From assembly GCF_004323635.1 (NCBI RefSeq), contig NZ_CP036515.1, positions 1,847,501 to 1,911,500 on the forward strand: a stretch of DNA of 64,000 bases, read 5' to 3'. The DNA is from Lichenihabitans psoromatis. GTDB lineage: Bacteria; Pseudomonadota; Alphaproteobacteria; Rhizobiales; Beijerinckiaceae. Position 1 is the stretch's first letter; each line of letters opens with the position of its first letter. The notes beneath the pieces are model-generated. The model did not search any database and was not told the origin of the DNA. It saw only the letters and a list, made by a program, of their open reading frames with translations. Below are positions 1 through 8,961 of this stretch, one piece after another. The position numbers and the translations under genes were made by a program.

Positions 1-494
1 CGCAACAGGTCGCGGACATCCTGAACTTCGCGCTGACACTGGAATACCTCGAAGACGAGTTCTACCGGACGGCGCTGGCCCAGGGCGGGCTCATCCCTGA
101 CTATGCCGGGGCCACGTTCCAGGTCATCAGCCAGCACGAAACCGCGCACGTCGCGCTGTTGCAATCCGTACTCGGCGGGGCGGCGATCGCCAAGCCGGAG
201 TTCGACTTCACGGCGCGCGGGAAATACCGCGACGTGTTCCAGAACTTCAAGACGTTCGCGGCGGTGTCGCAGGCGTTGGAAGACACCGGCGTCGCCGCCT
301 ACAAGGGGCAGGCACCCAACCTCGTCGGCGGCGGCAAGCTGCTCACGACGGCGTTGCAGATCCATTCGGTCGAGGCGCGACATGCGGCTTCGGTGCGGCT
401 GCTGCGCAAGCAGAAGCCCTGGACCGGCGCCTTCGACAAGCCGCTCAGCAAGGCGCAGGTACTGGCGATCGCAGGTCCGTTCATCGCGGGATGA
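1..494 (+). CDS. Ferritin-like domain protein (5' partial)
   Basis: The reading frame is already open at the window edge (codons begin at base 3), so the N-terminus lies outside. The visible 163 residues are helical and carry the ferritin-like pattern LEYLEDEFYRTAL followed about 30 residues later by QHETAHVALL, then another helix with IHSVEARHAASVRLL. The spaced Glu and His residues are typical of the Ferritin_2 (desiccation-related) family, whose members are often exported, bind a di-metal centre or have lost it. The biochemical role is unknown. The Met/His-rich peptide gene follows 32 bases later and is probably co-transcribed, which suggests a metal-related job. Family assignment is fairly secure; function is inference. 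Confidence 0.75.
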   Translation, partial: QQVADILNFALTLEYLEDEFYRTALAQGGLIPDYAGATFQVISQHETAHVALLQSVLGGAAIAKPEFDFTARGKYRDVFQNFKTFAAVSQALEDTGVAAYKGQAPNLVGGGKLLTTALQIHSVEARHAASVRLLRKQKPWTGAFDKPLSKAQVLAIAGPFIAG

Positions 495-526
495 TCCCGC
501 ATTGAAGGCATAACAGGAGAACACCC

Positions 527-721
527 ATGACAAAGACCAAGAGCCTGATCCTCGCGTGCGCGGCCATCGCCTGCTCACTCGGCGCCGCCATAGCGCCGGC
601 CTCCGCGCAGATGATGAAGAAGCCGATGATGCATAAGTCCATGATGCACGGCAAGATGATGCACGGCAAGATGATGAATAAGAAAATGATGATGCACAAG
701 AAGATGATGCATCGCATGTGA
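527..721 (+). CDS. Secreted Met/His/Lys-rich small protein
   Basis: The 64-residue product has an N-terminal Sec signal (MTKTKSLILACAAIACSLGAAIAPASA, cleavage expected near residue 27). The mature part consists almost entirely of Met, Lys and His in repeats of the type MMHGKMMHGKMM and MMHKKMMH. A Shine-Dalgarno-like AACAGGAGAA lies just upstream of the ATG. The composition resembles pentapeptide-MXKDX-like and copper-binding Met/His-rich periplasmic peptides, but the MXKDX motif itself is absent. Thioether and imidazole side chains suggest Cu(I) or other soft-metal binding; this is inference. It sits directly behind the ferritin-like gene and is closed by a strong terminator hairpin. Confidence 0.75.
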   Translation: MTKTKSLILACAAIACSLGAAIAPASAQMMKKPMMHKSMMHGKMMHGKMMNKKMMMHKKMMHRM

Positions 722-729
722 TTTTAAAA

Positions 730-765
730 CGAGACGCTTCCTCAAGGAGGGCGTCTCGACTTTTG
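730..765 (+). terminator. Rho-independent terminator after the Met/His-rich peptide gene
   Basis: CGAGACGC (730-737) pairs with GCGTCTCG (751-758), and an inner CCTC/GAGG pair extends the stem. The stem is followed by ACTTTTG. It lies 9 bases after the stop codon. Confidence 0.8.
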
Positions 766-1066
766 CTCGGGTGAAGATATCACAATGACTTTGATTATCG
801 AATTCTGTTGATACGCAAAGAGCGTTGCGATGCTAGAGCGCCCGTGATTTCATATATGCATCTCGACTATGCTTAAATTTGCGCCTCGCCAAGTGATCCG
901 GCCCTTATGATAATGTCTGCCACAGGGACCCGGTAAATCCCAAGGGCCGCCATCGATACCAACGCGCATCGGTGACGAGTGAGGTGGTCCGCGCCGGGTT
1001 GCGGTCATCTCACGAGATTTAGCCGCTCGATGGGGTTCGTGCTTTTCGGGCGTTGGGAGAAGCTTC
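766..1066. other. Intergenic region without a recognised gene
   Basis: About 300 bases that are less GC-rich near 775-880. No convincing ORF or RNA was seen. It presumably holds the promoter of the downstream kinase, whose ribosome binding site GGGAGAA lies about 8 bases before its ATG. Confidence 0.4.
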
Positions 1067-2107
1067 ATGGCGGAACAAGCCGATAAGTCAGGCCAGCAGA
1101 AGGACGCGGAGTCCGTTGTCGAAGGCTTCCGCGAGGACCTCGGTCCCTTCGTCGTAGCCGCCGAGACGACAAGGATGCCGATGGTATTCTGCAACGCCAG
1201 GGCGCCGGACAAGCCGATCGTGTTCGTCAATCAGGCCTTCCTCGACCTCACGGGTTACGACGAACATGAGGTGCTTGGCCAAAAGTTCGGTTTCCTGATC
1301 CAAAGCAGCAACGACCCCGAAGCGATGACGCAGATCCAGACCGCCTTCGAGGGCGGTCGCGACCTCGATACGCCGCTTCGCTTTCACCGCAAGGACGGCA
1401 GTACGATCTGGGTTTCCGTCTTCATCAGTCAGGTCCGGGACGATGCCGGTGCCGTCGTGCAGCACTTCGCCTCCTTCGTGAACGTGACCGCGCACAAGAG
1501 CGAGCTGGAGCGGCTCAGGTTCAAGCTCGACGATCTGAACCACCGAACGCAGGACACGCTCGCGACCGTCCTGACCATCACCGGGCAGACGCCGCGTGGC
1601 GTGGCGGACAAGCGAATCATCGACGCTTTCGTGGGACGTGTCCTGGCGCTGTCGAAAACCCACGGCCTCCTCGGCACTGGGACGCGGGATAGTGTCGGCC
1701 TGAGCGACATCCTCGACCAGACGGTGGAGGCCTTGGGGCCGGGCGTACGCATCTCCATCCAGGGTGACGAGCTTCCACTCCGGCCCAAGGAGGCGTTGAG
1801 TCTAACGATGGCCTTCCATGAACTGGCCAACAACGCCGCCACCCACGGTGCGCTGTCGCCCGAAGCGGACGGAAAAGTCGACGTATCGTGGCGGTTCGAA
1901 GCCGTGCCGAAGGGCGATCAGGTCCGGCTGCTTTGGCGCGAGAGCGGCGGTTCCACGGTCACGTCACCTTCCTTCAAGGGTTTTGGCCGGAGCCTGATCG
2001 AGGGTAGCTTGGCTCAGGATCTCGATGGCGAGGTTCGACTCGATTTCGAGACTACTGGGGTCGTTTGCGAGATCGTGATGCCCGTTTCGCCAGGGATCGC
2101 TCGATGA
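1067..2107 (+). CDS. PAS (LOV-like) HWE-family sensor histidine kinase
   Basis: The 346-residue protein has no membrane segment, so it is a cytoplasmic sensor. Residues about 30-140 form a PAS domain of LOV type (FVNQAFLDLTGY, then a C-terminal strand ASFVNVTAHK). The motif that carries the flavin-binding cysteine in LOV domains (GRNCRFLQ) reads GQKFGFLIQ at 71-79, so the photoadduct cysteine is missing. The phospho-acceptor is His159 in LDDLNHRTQDTLATV. The ATPase domain has the HELANN N-box (251-256) and an LLWRES tryptophan-x-glutamate motif (about 288-293), which defines the HWE/HisKA_2 group common in Rhizobiales. These kinases often feed the general stress response or orphan receivers. 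No cognate regulator is adjacent, and the neighbour is a LysR gene. Confidence 0.85.
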   Translation: MAEQADKSGQQKDAESVVEGFREDLGPFVVAAETTRMPMVFCNARAPDKPIVFVNQAFLDLTGYDEHEVLGQKFGFLIQSSNDPEAMTQIQTAFEGGRDLDTPLRFHRKDGSTIWVSVFISQVRDDAGAVVQHFASFVNVTAHKSELERLRFKLDDLNHRTQDTLATVLTITGQTPRGVADKRIIDAFVGRVLALSKTHGLLGTGTRDSVGLSDILDQTVEALGPGVRISIQGDELPLRPKEALSLTMAFHELANNAATHGALSPEADGKVDVSWRFEAVPKGDQVRLLWRESGGSTVTSPSFKGFGRSLIEGSLAQDLDGEVRLDFETTGVVCEIVMPVSPGIAR

Positions 2108-2269
2108 TCCATCCGAGAGAAGCCGGATCGATCTCGGTCCTTTGCCGGATTGCTCCGAGGGAATAGCCGCGATACTCTCGATCGACCTGTCCGATACCGC
2201 CAATGTTCTGCTCTAGGCGTCCCAGTGCGGCGATGAGGATCGCCGACCGCGCAATGCGAAGGTAACCTG

Positions 2270-3256
2270 ATGGCGATGCTCGATTGGGATGACTTTCGTA
2301 TCTTCCTCGCCATCGTACGCGCGGGCGGCCTCTCCTCCGCCGCTAGGGAGTTGCGCGTCGCCCAGTCTACGGTGGGGCGACGTCTCGCGTCCCTAGAGGC
2401 GAGCCTGGGGGTTCGCCTCCTAAACCGGACGCCGGACGGTTACATGACCACCCTGGCAGGCGAGGATGTCCGAAAGCAAGCGGAACGGGTCGAGGCCGAG
2501 GTCCTCTTGGTGGAGCGTCAGGTCGGAGGTCAGGACGCGCACATGGCGGGCCTGGTGCGCGTCACCTGTTCGGAGACCATCGCGAGCAACCTCATCGCCC
2601 CCGGCCTGGGCACGCTCCATCTCACCAACCCCGACATCATGATCGAGCTGATCCCCAACCCTCGGGAACTTAGCCTGTCGATGCGCGAGGCGGACATCTC
2701 GATACGCCTGACCCAGCCCGAGCAGCACGACCTCGTCGTGCGTCGGATCGGCACGCTCGCGTACGGGCTCTACGCCAGCCCCGGCTACCTCGATCGGCAC
2801 GGCGACTGCGACTACGATGCCGGATGCCCCGGCCACCGCCTTATTACGCAGCTTGAAGGCATCCAGGACGCGACGCAGACAGACTGGCTCGCCGAGCTTG
2901 CGCCCCGCGCTACCGTCGCGATGCAGACCAGTAGCCATGCGGCGGCGCTCGCTGCGGCCAAGCAGGGCGGAGGTTTGGCCAGCCTGATCCGGTACCAAGC
3001 CGATCAGGAACCGGGACTGACCCGTATCGAGGTGCCGCCGCTGCCGTCCCTTATCCCCAGTGCGGGCATCTGGTTGGTGGTTCACAAGGACAATCGCGAC
3101 ACCCCCCGCATCCGGGTCGTCCTCGATCACGTCACGAAGTGGGTGCGTAAACGTGCCGATGAACTCGATCCGACAGAACAACGACCCGAAACGCATCGCC
3201 ACCGCGAGGCCCTCGGCGCCGACGAAAACAAACGGTCGATGCCACCGGGGTCGTGA
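2270..3256 (+). CDS. LysR-family transcriptional regulator
   Basis: 328 residues. The N-terminal winged helix-turn-helix (about 6-65: DFRIFLAIVRAGGLSSAARELRVAQSTVGRRLASLE) is typical of LysR-type regulators. It is followed by a substrate-binding domain from about residue 95 to 300, and the last about 30 residues are a charged tail. The length is slightly above the usual 300. The target is unclear because no divergent partner gene survives: upstream is the HWE kinase and downstream is a pseudogene that starts immediately after the stop. The regulated gene may have been lost. Confidence 0.85.
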   Translation: MAMLDWDDFRIFLAIVRAGGLSSAARELRVAQSTVGRRLASLEASLGVRLLNRTPDGYMTTLAGEDVRKQAERVEAEVLLVERQVGGQDAHMAGLVRVTCSETIASNLIAPGLGTLHLTNPDIMIELIPNPRELSLSMREADISIRLTQPEQHDLVVRRIGTLAYGLYASPGYLDRHGDCDYDAGCPGHRLITQLEGIQDATQTDWLAELAPRATVAMQTSSHAAALAAAKQGGGLASLIRYQADQEPGLTRIEVPPLPSLIPSAGIWLVVHKDNRDTPRIRVVLDHVTKWVRKRADELDPTEQRPETHRHREALGADENKRSMPPGS

Positions 3257-4570
3257 CGTCGTCCGCATCGATGCTACGGCTCGCCGAACCGGGCCGGGCT
3301 CGGGCAGGCTACCCGGGATTGCTGGCCCGAGGCCTGGCACATCAACGAGACGATCTACGCGCGCGTGCTCGCCGGGGAGTCTGTCACCTTCGAGGGTGCG
3401 TTGTCCCCCATCACGCGCCACGGCGCGTCACATGACGCTTGGCTAACGCATTCTTCAGGTCCGCTGCGCGAAGACGCGGGTGTTATCGCGGGCATCCTCG
3501 TCACCGTGTTCGAGACGACCGGCAGGCTACTCGCGGAGCGCGGGACTGCGGGGAGACCGAACGGCAGCGAAACCTCTTCCAGGGCGCACCCGGCTCGCCG
3601 CTTTCACGCGGGGTCTGGATCATGTCTTTTAGATCGTCGAGGACGCCTACGTCCGCCTTGCCGGCGGTCGGGATTTCATCGGTCGGCGCAGGCATCACGG
3701 ACGAACGAAGGCGACGCTATCTCGTCGCGGTGTCGGATACGGTCGACCGCGCGGCCCAGCTGACCTGCCAACTCCAGGCGTTCGCCTGCCGTTCGGCGCT
3801 GAAGTCCGAAGTGTTCGACGTAGGCGTGCGCCTCGGCGCCGTGGTCGAAATGCTCGATGCGGTGACGGGCTCCCGCATCGGCATCATGACGAATGCGTCC
3901 GAAGAACGCTGTCACGTTCGCGCCGACCTCAGCCAGTTCGAGACCGCGTGGTCAATATGGCCGTCAACGCCAGAGTTGCGATGGACGGCGTCGGGACGCT
4001 GTCGCTGTCTAAGACCGGCGGCTGCGGGATTCGGATGATCCGGGGGCACGGACGGAATGCCGGACCCTTCGTGGCGACCTCGGTCGCCGACACCGGGTCT
4101 GGGATCCCACCGGAGCGGATTGCCCGCATCTTCGAGCCTTTCTTCACGACGAGAGAGGTTGGCAAGGGAACGGATCTGGGGTCTTCGGATTCGCCAAGCA
4201 GTCCGGCGGCGATGTCGACGTGACGAGCGAGGTCGGGAGAGGCACGACTTTCGATCTGTCCCTACCCGAGGTCGAAAAAGTGCCGGCGCGGTCCTTCGAC
4301 GAAGTGGCGGAAGCGAATGCGGTTACGAACGGAACGGGCCTGCGGCTCCCGGTCGTGGAGGACAACATCCATGTAGGGAACTTTGCCACCCAAACCCTGG
4401 GGGATCTCAGATACCAAACGTCCCGGGCGACGAGCGCCGAGTGTGCCTTGCCCAAGCTGGATGAGGATCACTTCGACGTCGTATTTTCCGACGTGGTCAT
4501 GCCGGGAATGGGCGGGGTTGCGCTCGCGAAGCGCCTACGCATTACGCCTCCGCTTTATCCGCGCTCCTGA
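3257..4570 (+). pseudogene. Decayed PAS-hybrid histidine kinase with receiver domain
   Basis: Fragments of one protein appear in order in different frames. PAS pieces are WPEAWHINETIYARVLAGE and GILVTVFETTGRLLAER (3300-3545). A remnant reading IVEDAYVRLAGGRDFIGR lies near 3632-3690. A HisKA-like helix RRRYLVAVSDTVDRAAQLT follows (3710-3770). ATPase pieces are NMAVNARVAMDG (about 3955) and VADTGSGIPPERIARIFEP (about 4085-4140), with VGRGTTFDLSLPE after that. A receiver has VVEDNIHVG and DVVFSDVVMPGMGG (4355-4520). At least four frameshifts and an internal deletion separate these, and the N-terminus is gone. The intact relatives are soluble hybrid kinases abundant in Methylobacterium. No function is expected. 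Confidence 0.8.
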
Positions 4571-5012
4571 AATTCCATTACAGCCATACTTATCGGAGGA
4601 TGGGGTCTAGGATTTCGAACTTCTTGAAAAGCCGCATTCGGTCGAAAACCTTTCCAGAACGATAGCGAGGGTCTTTTCACGACCTCCGAAGTGAGGCCGC
4701 GCTTCTCGCTCCGTGCGCTTTCCGCCGACGCTGGCCAGAAATGACCGAACTTGAAACCGACATCGACGCGACGGCGATCGGGGGGACGGACGAATAATTT
4801 GTTCTATCTTATTGCAATATTGCATACTGACTATTCAAATTTGCAGTCGCAAAATAGTTTACTAATCATGAGCGTTGAATAAGGATCCGCTGGCGATGCG
4901 TTTGCGCTTCAGAGAAGATTACCAAGAATGTCAGTTACGCAATAACTGGTGACTCTTGTCATCTAAGAGGCAGCTTTGATGGGTCTCCTCAAGTATCAAA
5001 CGAGGGAAACGC
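4571..5012. promoter_or_regulatory. AT-rich intergenic region with a 12-bp palindrome upstream of the RMF-like gene
   Basis: The first part (about 4680-4750) holds a degenerate copy of an intergenic repeat (GCTTTCCGCCGACGCTGGCC, AATGACCG). From about 4795 to 4870 the sequence becomes strikingly AT-rich for this genome and contains the perfect palindrome TGCAATATTGCA at 4813-4824. A control region for the following small gene is plausible but not shown. No ORF of merit lies here. Confidence 0.4.
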
Positions 5013-5210
5013 ATGGCCGATCCCGAAGAGTTGAGCTTCGTCGAAGGCCAAAATGCCTACGAGCATGGTCTCGAACAGGGCACCTGTCCATACCCCGATA
5101 TAGGGTCGATTAGACATCTATGGTTGGCGGGTTGGGACGAGGCCCAACGCTGGGCCTCGAACACGGTTCGCCTCAGCACGTCGAGATCTGTCGACGAGGC
5201 GGAGGACTAG
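5013..5210 (+). CDS. Small ribosome-modulation-factor-like protein
   Basis: 65 residues. The pattern EGQNAYEHGLEQG, CPY, then LWLAGWDEAQR matches the RMF family layout (AYxxGxxA...G...CPY...WxxGWxxA). E. coli RMF dimerises and hibernates ribosomes in stationary phase; related small proteins in other bacteria have disputed roles, such as CrpP. A GAGG-like ribosome binding site precedes the ATG (AACGAGGGAAACGC). The gene stands alone between a kinase pseudogene and a resolvase remnant, with an AT-rich leader, so it may be a stress-induced single-gene unit or a transferred gene. Family call by motif; function inferred. Confidence 0.6.
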   Translation: MADPEELSFVEGQNAYEHGLEQGTCPYPDIGSIRHLWLAGWDEAQRWASNTVRLSTSRSVDEAED

Positions 5211-5288
5211 GCCCCTCACTCGTAGTTTCGATCGGACACCGGGGAAGGCGACCTGCGCCAAGACCTCAAGTCAGCGACATAGGCTCAC

Positions 5289-5760
5289 TCACGCGTCGCT
5301 ACCAGGCCTTCCGCCGCTGGCGGGCGTCAGCTTCGGCTTGCGGCCCATCAGGACCCCGTGCTCCTTGGCACGCTACAGCCCTTCGCCCATCCAAGCTAGG
5401 ATCGGCTCCCGCTCGAACTCCGCGAGGACGCCGAAAACCCTTAGCATAAGTCGGCCATGCGGTGTTTTAGTATACGCCCACGCGGCCCGGATCGATCGAA
5501 TGCCCACGCCCTTCTTACCCAGTGTGTCGAGGATGTTCAGCAGATCCCGGTTGCTGCGGGCGAGACGGTCCAGCCTAGTCACGAGCAGGACGTCCCTTGC
5601 CTGGGTGGTAGGGACGGCACGCTTCATGGCCTCGATCCGTGACGATGTCCGAGATCTTTTCGTGGAACACGATCTCGGAGCCCGCCGCGTTCAGTTCGGC
5701 GACCTGCGCGTCGAGGGATTACCCGTCCGTGTCCCCTTTGGCGTAGCTGAAGAGTGCCGT
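5289..5760 (-). pseudogene. Serine recombinase (resolvase/invertase) remnant
   Basis: On the minus strand the pieces read FSYAKGDTDG-stop-SLDAQVAELNAAG, then EIVFHEKISDIVTD, and after a frameshift VLLVTRLDRLARSNRDLLNILDTL, RLMLRVFGVLAEFERE, stop, RAKEHGVLMGRKPKLTP. This is the order of a Pin/Tn3-type serine recombinase: the N-terminal strand, the LDRLAR segment, the long E helix and the GRKPKLTP linker to the helix-turn-helix. In-frame stops and at least one frameshift make it dead, and the DNA-binding domain is truncated. It marks past mobile-element activity. Confidence 0.75.
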
Positions 5761-6060
5761 GAGGCGCTCCAGCCTCGCACCGGAGTTTCGCACGGCTTAA
5801 GCGACTGATCCAATTCGGCCCGGCAAGCCGTGCGAATCTCCTGCAATCCACATGGCTTGGGAACGGCTGCTTTCTGGAACGACTTCGCGGCCCCTGGACG
5901 GCAATGATGGGCGCACCGCCGCCGGCCCTGGCCCGGGCATTCGACCGAAGCCGTCTCGAGCCCGCTTCGTGGAGTCGATCTTCTGCTGTAGAAGTGTTTA
6001 GACCGATGCCGCGTTTGCGTGCGCCGGGCAGATCGCGCTCTCGCCTCGACTGGTTTAAAT
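5761..6060. other. Intergenic region upstream of the ynj-type operon
   Basis: About 300 bases between the resolvase remnant and the importer operon. No gene, riboswitch-like fold or repeat could be recognised. It presumably contains the operon promoter. Confidence 0.35.
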
Positions 6061-7272
6061 ATGATTCGGCGACGTGATTTCTTCACAGGTCTGGCCCTCT
6101 CCGTTGGCGTTCTGCCGGTGCCGGCTTGGGCGCAGTCAGCTGATTGGGAGTTCATCGAGGCCAGGGCACGTGGACAGTCCGTCTACTTCAACGCTTGGGG
6201 GGGCGATCCGCAGACGAACGCCTTTCTGGATTGGATAGCCGGAGAGACGAAGGCGCGTCACGGGATCGACCTTGTGCATGTCAAGCTGACCGACACCGCC
6301 GAGGCGGTGACCCGGGTTCTGGCTGAGAAGGCGGCCGGACGCTCGACCGGCGGATCGGTCGACCTGGTCTGGATCAACGGGCCCAACTTCGTCGCCATGA
6401 AGGATCAAGGCCTCTTGTCGGCCCCGTTCGCGACGGATCTGCCCAACTGGCGCTACGTCGATAAGCGCAAGCCATCAAACCTCATCGACTTCACGATCCC
6501 AGTGAACGGGCTCGAGTCGCCCTGGCGGATCGCCCAGGTGGTCTTCGTCTACGACGAGGCCCGAACGCCGCTGGCGGGGTTGCCCAAGACAGCGTCCGCG
6601 ATGCTGGACTGGGCCGAGGCCCACCGGGGCCGACTGACCCATCCGAATGCGAGGAACTTTCTCGGCGCAACGTTCCTAAAACAGGCGCTCGTCGGCTTGG
6701 TCCCGGACCGGGATATTCTGCAGCAAGCCGCGACGGACGCGACCTTCCAGACTGCCGCCGCGGCGCTTTGGAGCTGGTACGACGCGCTGCGGCCGCATCT
6801 CTGGCACGATGGTCGTGACTTCCCAGAAACCGGTGCCACGCTGCTGCAGCTTTTCGCCGATGGCGAGATCGACACGGCGATCTCGTTCAACCCCGCAGAG
6901 GCCGCAAACGGGATCGCGAATGGCACTCTGGCCAAATCGGCGCGCGTCCACGTGCTGGACGGAGGAACGATCGGCAATACGAGTTTCGTCGCGATCCCCT
7001 ACGATGCGGCCCATCGGGACGGCGCCATGGTGATCGCCAACCTGCTGCTCGCGCCGGAGGTCCAGGCCCGCGCGCAGGATCCCGCCGTGCTGGGCAGCTT
7101 TACGGTGCTCGACCTCGCGGCGCTCGATCCGACGCAACGCGCAATGTTCCAGAAGGTGGACGACAGGGCCGGGATGCCGACCAACGCGCAGCTCGGCGCC
7201 CCGCTGCTGGAGCCGCATCCCTCGTGGATGACGCGGATCACCGGGGAATGGGAGCGGCGGACCAGTCAGTAA
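6061..7272 (+). CDS. ynjB: ABC transporter substrate-binding protein, YnjB type
   Basis: 403 residues from the ATG at 6061. An upstream in-frame ATG at 6019 would bury the signal peptide, so 6061 is preferred. The N-terminus MIRRRDFFTGLALSVGVLPVPAWA is a twin-arginine-like export signal. The mature protein has the YnjB-like features YFNAWGGDPQTNAFLDW and VDLVWINGPNFVAMKDQGLL, the fold of iron/thiamine/spermidine-type binding proteins. E. coli YnjBCD is an uncharacterised importer; the substrate is unknown. The permease gene starts 9 bases downstream and the order B-C-D-F matches the E. coli ynj locus without ynjE. Confidence 0.85.
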   Translation: MIRRRDFFTGLALSVGVLPVPAWAQSADWEFIEARARGQSVYFNAWGGDPQTNAFLDWIAGETKARHGIDLVHVKLTDTAEAVTRVLAEKAAGRSTGGSVDLVWINGPNFVAMKDQGLLSAPFATDLPNWRYVDKRKPSNLIDFTIPVNGLESPWRIAQVVFVYDEARTPLAGLPKTASAMLDWAEAHRGRLTHPNARNFLGATFLKQALVGLVPDRDILQQAATDATFQTAAAALWSWYDALRPHLWHDGRDFPETGATLLQLFADGEIDTAISFNPAEAANGIANGTLAKSARVHVLDGGTIGNTSFVAIPYDAAHRDGAMVIANLLLAPEVQARAQDPAVLGSFTVLDLAALDPTQRAMFQKVDDRAGMPTNAQLGAPLLEPHPSWMTRITGEWERRTSQ

Positions 7273-7281
7273 CCGGCTGCC

Positions 7282-8961
7282 ATGTTGAGCTGGGCTCCAT
7301 TCCTCACGATCCTACTCGTCGCCGGGCCGGTCTTGGCCGGGCTGATCTTCACCGGGCTTCCCGCTCTCGACGTCATGCCGTCGCTCGGCCGGACCCATCC
7401 CTCGCTCGCCGGGTTCATTGTCCTGTTTCACATGCCGGGCTTCGTCACGGCGCTACGGCTGACGCTTGTGACGGGCGTCGGCGCGGCGCTGCTGTCCTTC
7501 GCTCTCGCGGTGGCTTTCTCCGCCGAAGCCCTTACCCGTCCGAGCTGGCGCTGGCTCACCCGGTTGCAGACACCAATCCTCGCCAGCCCCCACAGCGCGA
7601 TCGCGCTGGGCTTCGCATTTCTGATCGCACCAAGCGGCTGGATCGTCCGGCTTCTGTCGCCCTGGGCGACCGGCTGGACGCTGCCGCCCGGCGACCTCGT
7701 CACGCTCCGCGATCCCTGGGGCTTGGCGATGGTGCTCGGCCTCACGCTCAAGGAAACGCCCTATCTGGTGCTGATGATCATCTCGGCCTCGGCGCAGGTC
7801 CCGGCGCGATCACTGATGGCCGCCGCGGGTGCACTCGGTGATCCGCTCGCCGTCGCATGGATCAAGGTCGTGTTCCCCTCGGTGTACCGGCAGGTCAGAT
7901 TGCCGATGCTGGCGGTCCTCGCCTTCTCCCTGTCGGTTGTGGACATGCCCCTGATCCTCGCGCCGGGTAATCCGCCGCCGCTTGCGGTTCTCGCGGTCCG
8001 GTGGCTCACCAACTACGATCTGAGCATGTATGTGCCTGCGGCGGCCGCGGCCATGCTGATCATGCTGATCGTGCTCGCCAGTGGCGCTCTTTGGTGGGTG
8101 GCGGAGTGGCCGGTCGCCTGGCTGGCGCGGGTCTGGGTCGAACGCGGTGGCCCCAACCCTCTCTTGGACATGATCCTCTGGTCGGCTGCGCGCCTCGCCG
8201 TCGTCCTGGGCGCAGCGGCCTTTGCCGGCGGAACCGGGCAGGCGCTGTGGTCGGTGGCCCGCCTCTGGCCGTTTCCGGACGCGCGACCCGTCGCCTTCAC
8301 CCTCGCGACCTGGACCGGTCAGGCGCAACACTCGCTCGGGACAATAGCGGTCACGGTGGCGGTCGCTGGAGCGGTGGTGGGGTCGGCGCTGGTCCTGTCG
8401 CTTGCGTGCCTCGAACATATGCAGCGACAGCGCGGGCGGCTCGGGCTAGGAATGCAGGCCCTCGTATTCGCGCCCTTGCTCGTGCCGCAGATCGCCTTCC
8501 TGTTCGGTATGCAGGTCCTCCTCGTCAGACTCCACCTCGATGGCACGCTGATCGCGGTCGCCTGGAGCCACCTCATCTTCGTGCTGCCCTACGTGCTGCT
8601 ATCCCTCAGCGACCCGTTTCTCGCGCTTGATCCCCGCTACGCGGCGTCGGGCGCCGCCCTGGGCGCGGGACGGGCGCGGGTGTTCTTCGCGTTGAAGCTG
8701 CCCCTCCTGATCCGGCCCATCGCGGTCGCGGCCGCCGTCGGCTTCGCGGTCAGTTTCGCCCAATATCTGCCGACGCTGTTCGCCGGCGCGGGCCGTATCG
8801 CAACCCTCACGACCGAGGCGGTGACCCTGTCGAGTGGCGGTGACCGGCGGATCATCGGCGTGCTAGCCATGCTGCAGGCAGCGCTGCCGCTTGCGGCTTA
8901 TGGGCTTGCGCTCGGCGCTCCATTCCTGCTCTTCCGTCGACGAGGCGGCATGAGACCATGA
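7282..8961 (+). CDS. ynjC: ABC transporter fused permease, YnjC type
   Basis: 559 residues with about 12 hydrophobic helices in two halves. Each half carries an EAA-like cytoplasmic loop (AAGALGDPLAVAWIKVVFP near residue 180 and ASGAALGAGRARVFFALKLP near residue 455). The double permease in one chain is characteristic of YnjC and FbpB-like inner-membrane subunits. It forms the channel for the YnjB cargo and docks with the ATPase encoded next. The stop overlaps the ATPase start by ATGA (8958-8961), so translation is coupled. Confidence 0.85.
   Translation: MLSWAPFLTILLVAGPVLAGLIFTGLPALDVMPSLGRTHPSLAGFIVLFHMPGFVTALRLTLVTGVGAALLSFALAVAFSAEALTRPSWRWLTRLQTPILASPHSAIALGFAFLIAPSGWIVRLLSPWATGWTLPPGDLVTLRDPWGLAMVLGLTLKETPYLVLMIISASAQVPARSLMAAAGALGDPLAVAWIKVVFPSVYRQVRLPMLAVLAFSLSVVDMPLILAPGNPPPLAVLAVRWLTNYDLSMYVPAAAAAMLIMLIVLASGALWWVAEWPVAWLARVWVERGGPNPLLDMILWSAARLAVVLGAAAFAGGTGQALWSVARLWPFPDARPVAFTLATWTGQAQHSLGTIAVTVAVAGAVVGSALVLSLACLEHMQRQRGRLGLGMQALVFAPLLVPQIAFLFGMQVLLVRLHLDGTLIAVAWSHLIFVLPYVLLSLSDPFLALDPRYAASGAALGAGRARVFFALKLPLLIRPIAVAAAVGFAVSFAQYLPTLFAGAGRIATLTTEAVTLSSGGDRRIIGVLAMLQAALPLAAYGLALGAPFLLFRRRGGMRP

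Noticed and set aside
597..720. Repetitive ATGATG-rich stretch suspected as a short tandem repeat or CRISPR-like array
   Set aside because: It is the coding sequence of Met/His/Lys repeats in the secreted peptide; spacing is irregular and there are no spacers.
5761..6060. A riboswitch upstream of the ynj-type importer (thiamine was considered because YnjB resembles thiamine-binding folds)
   Set aside because: The conserved CUGAGA and ACCUGA-type blocks of the TPP riboswitch were not found.
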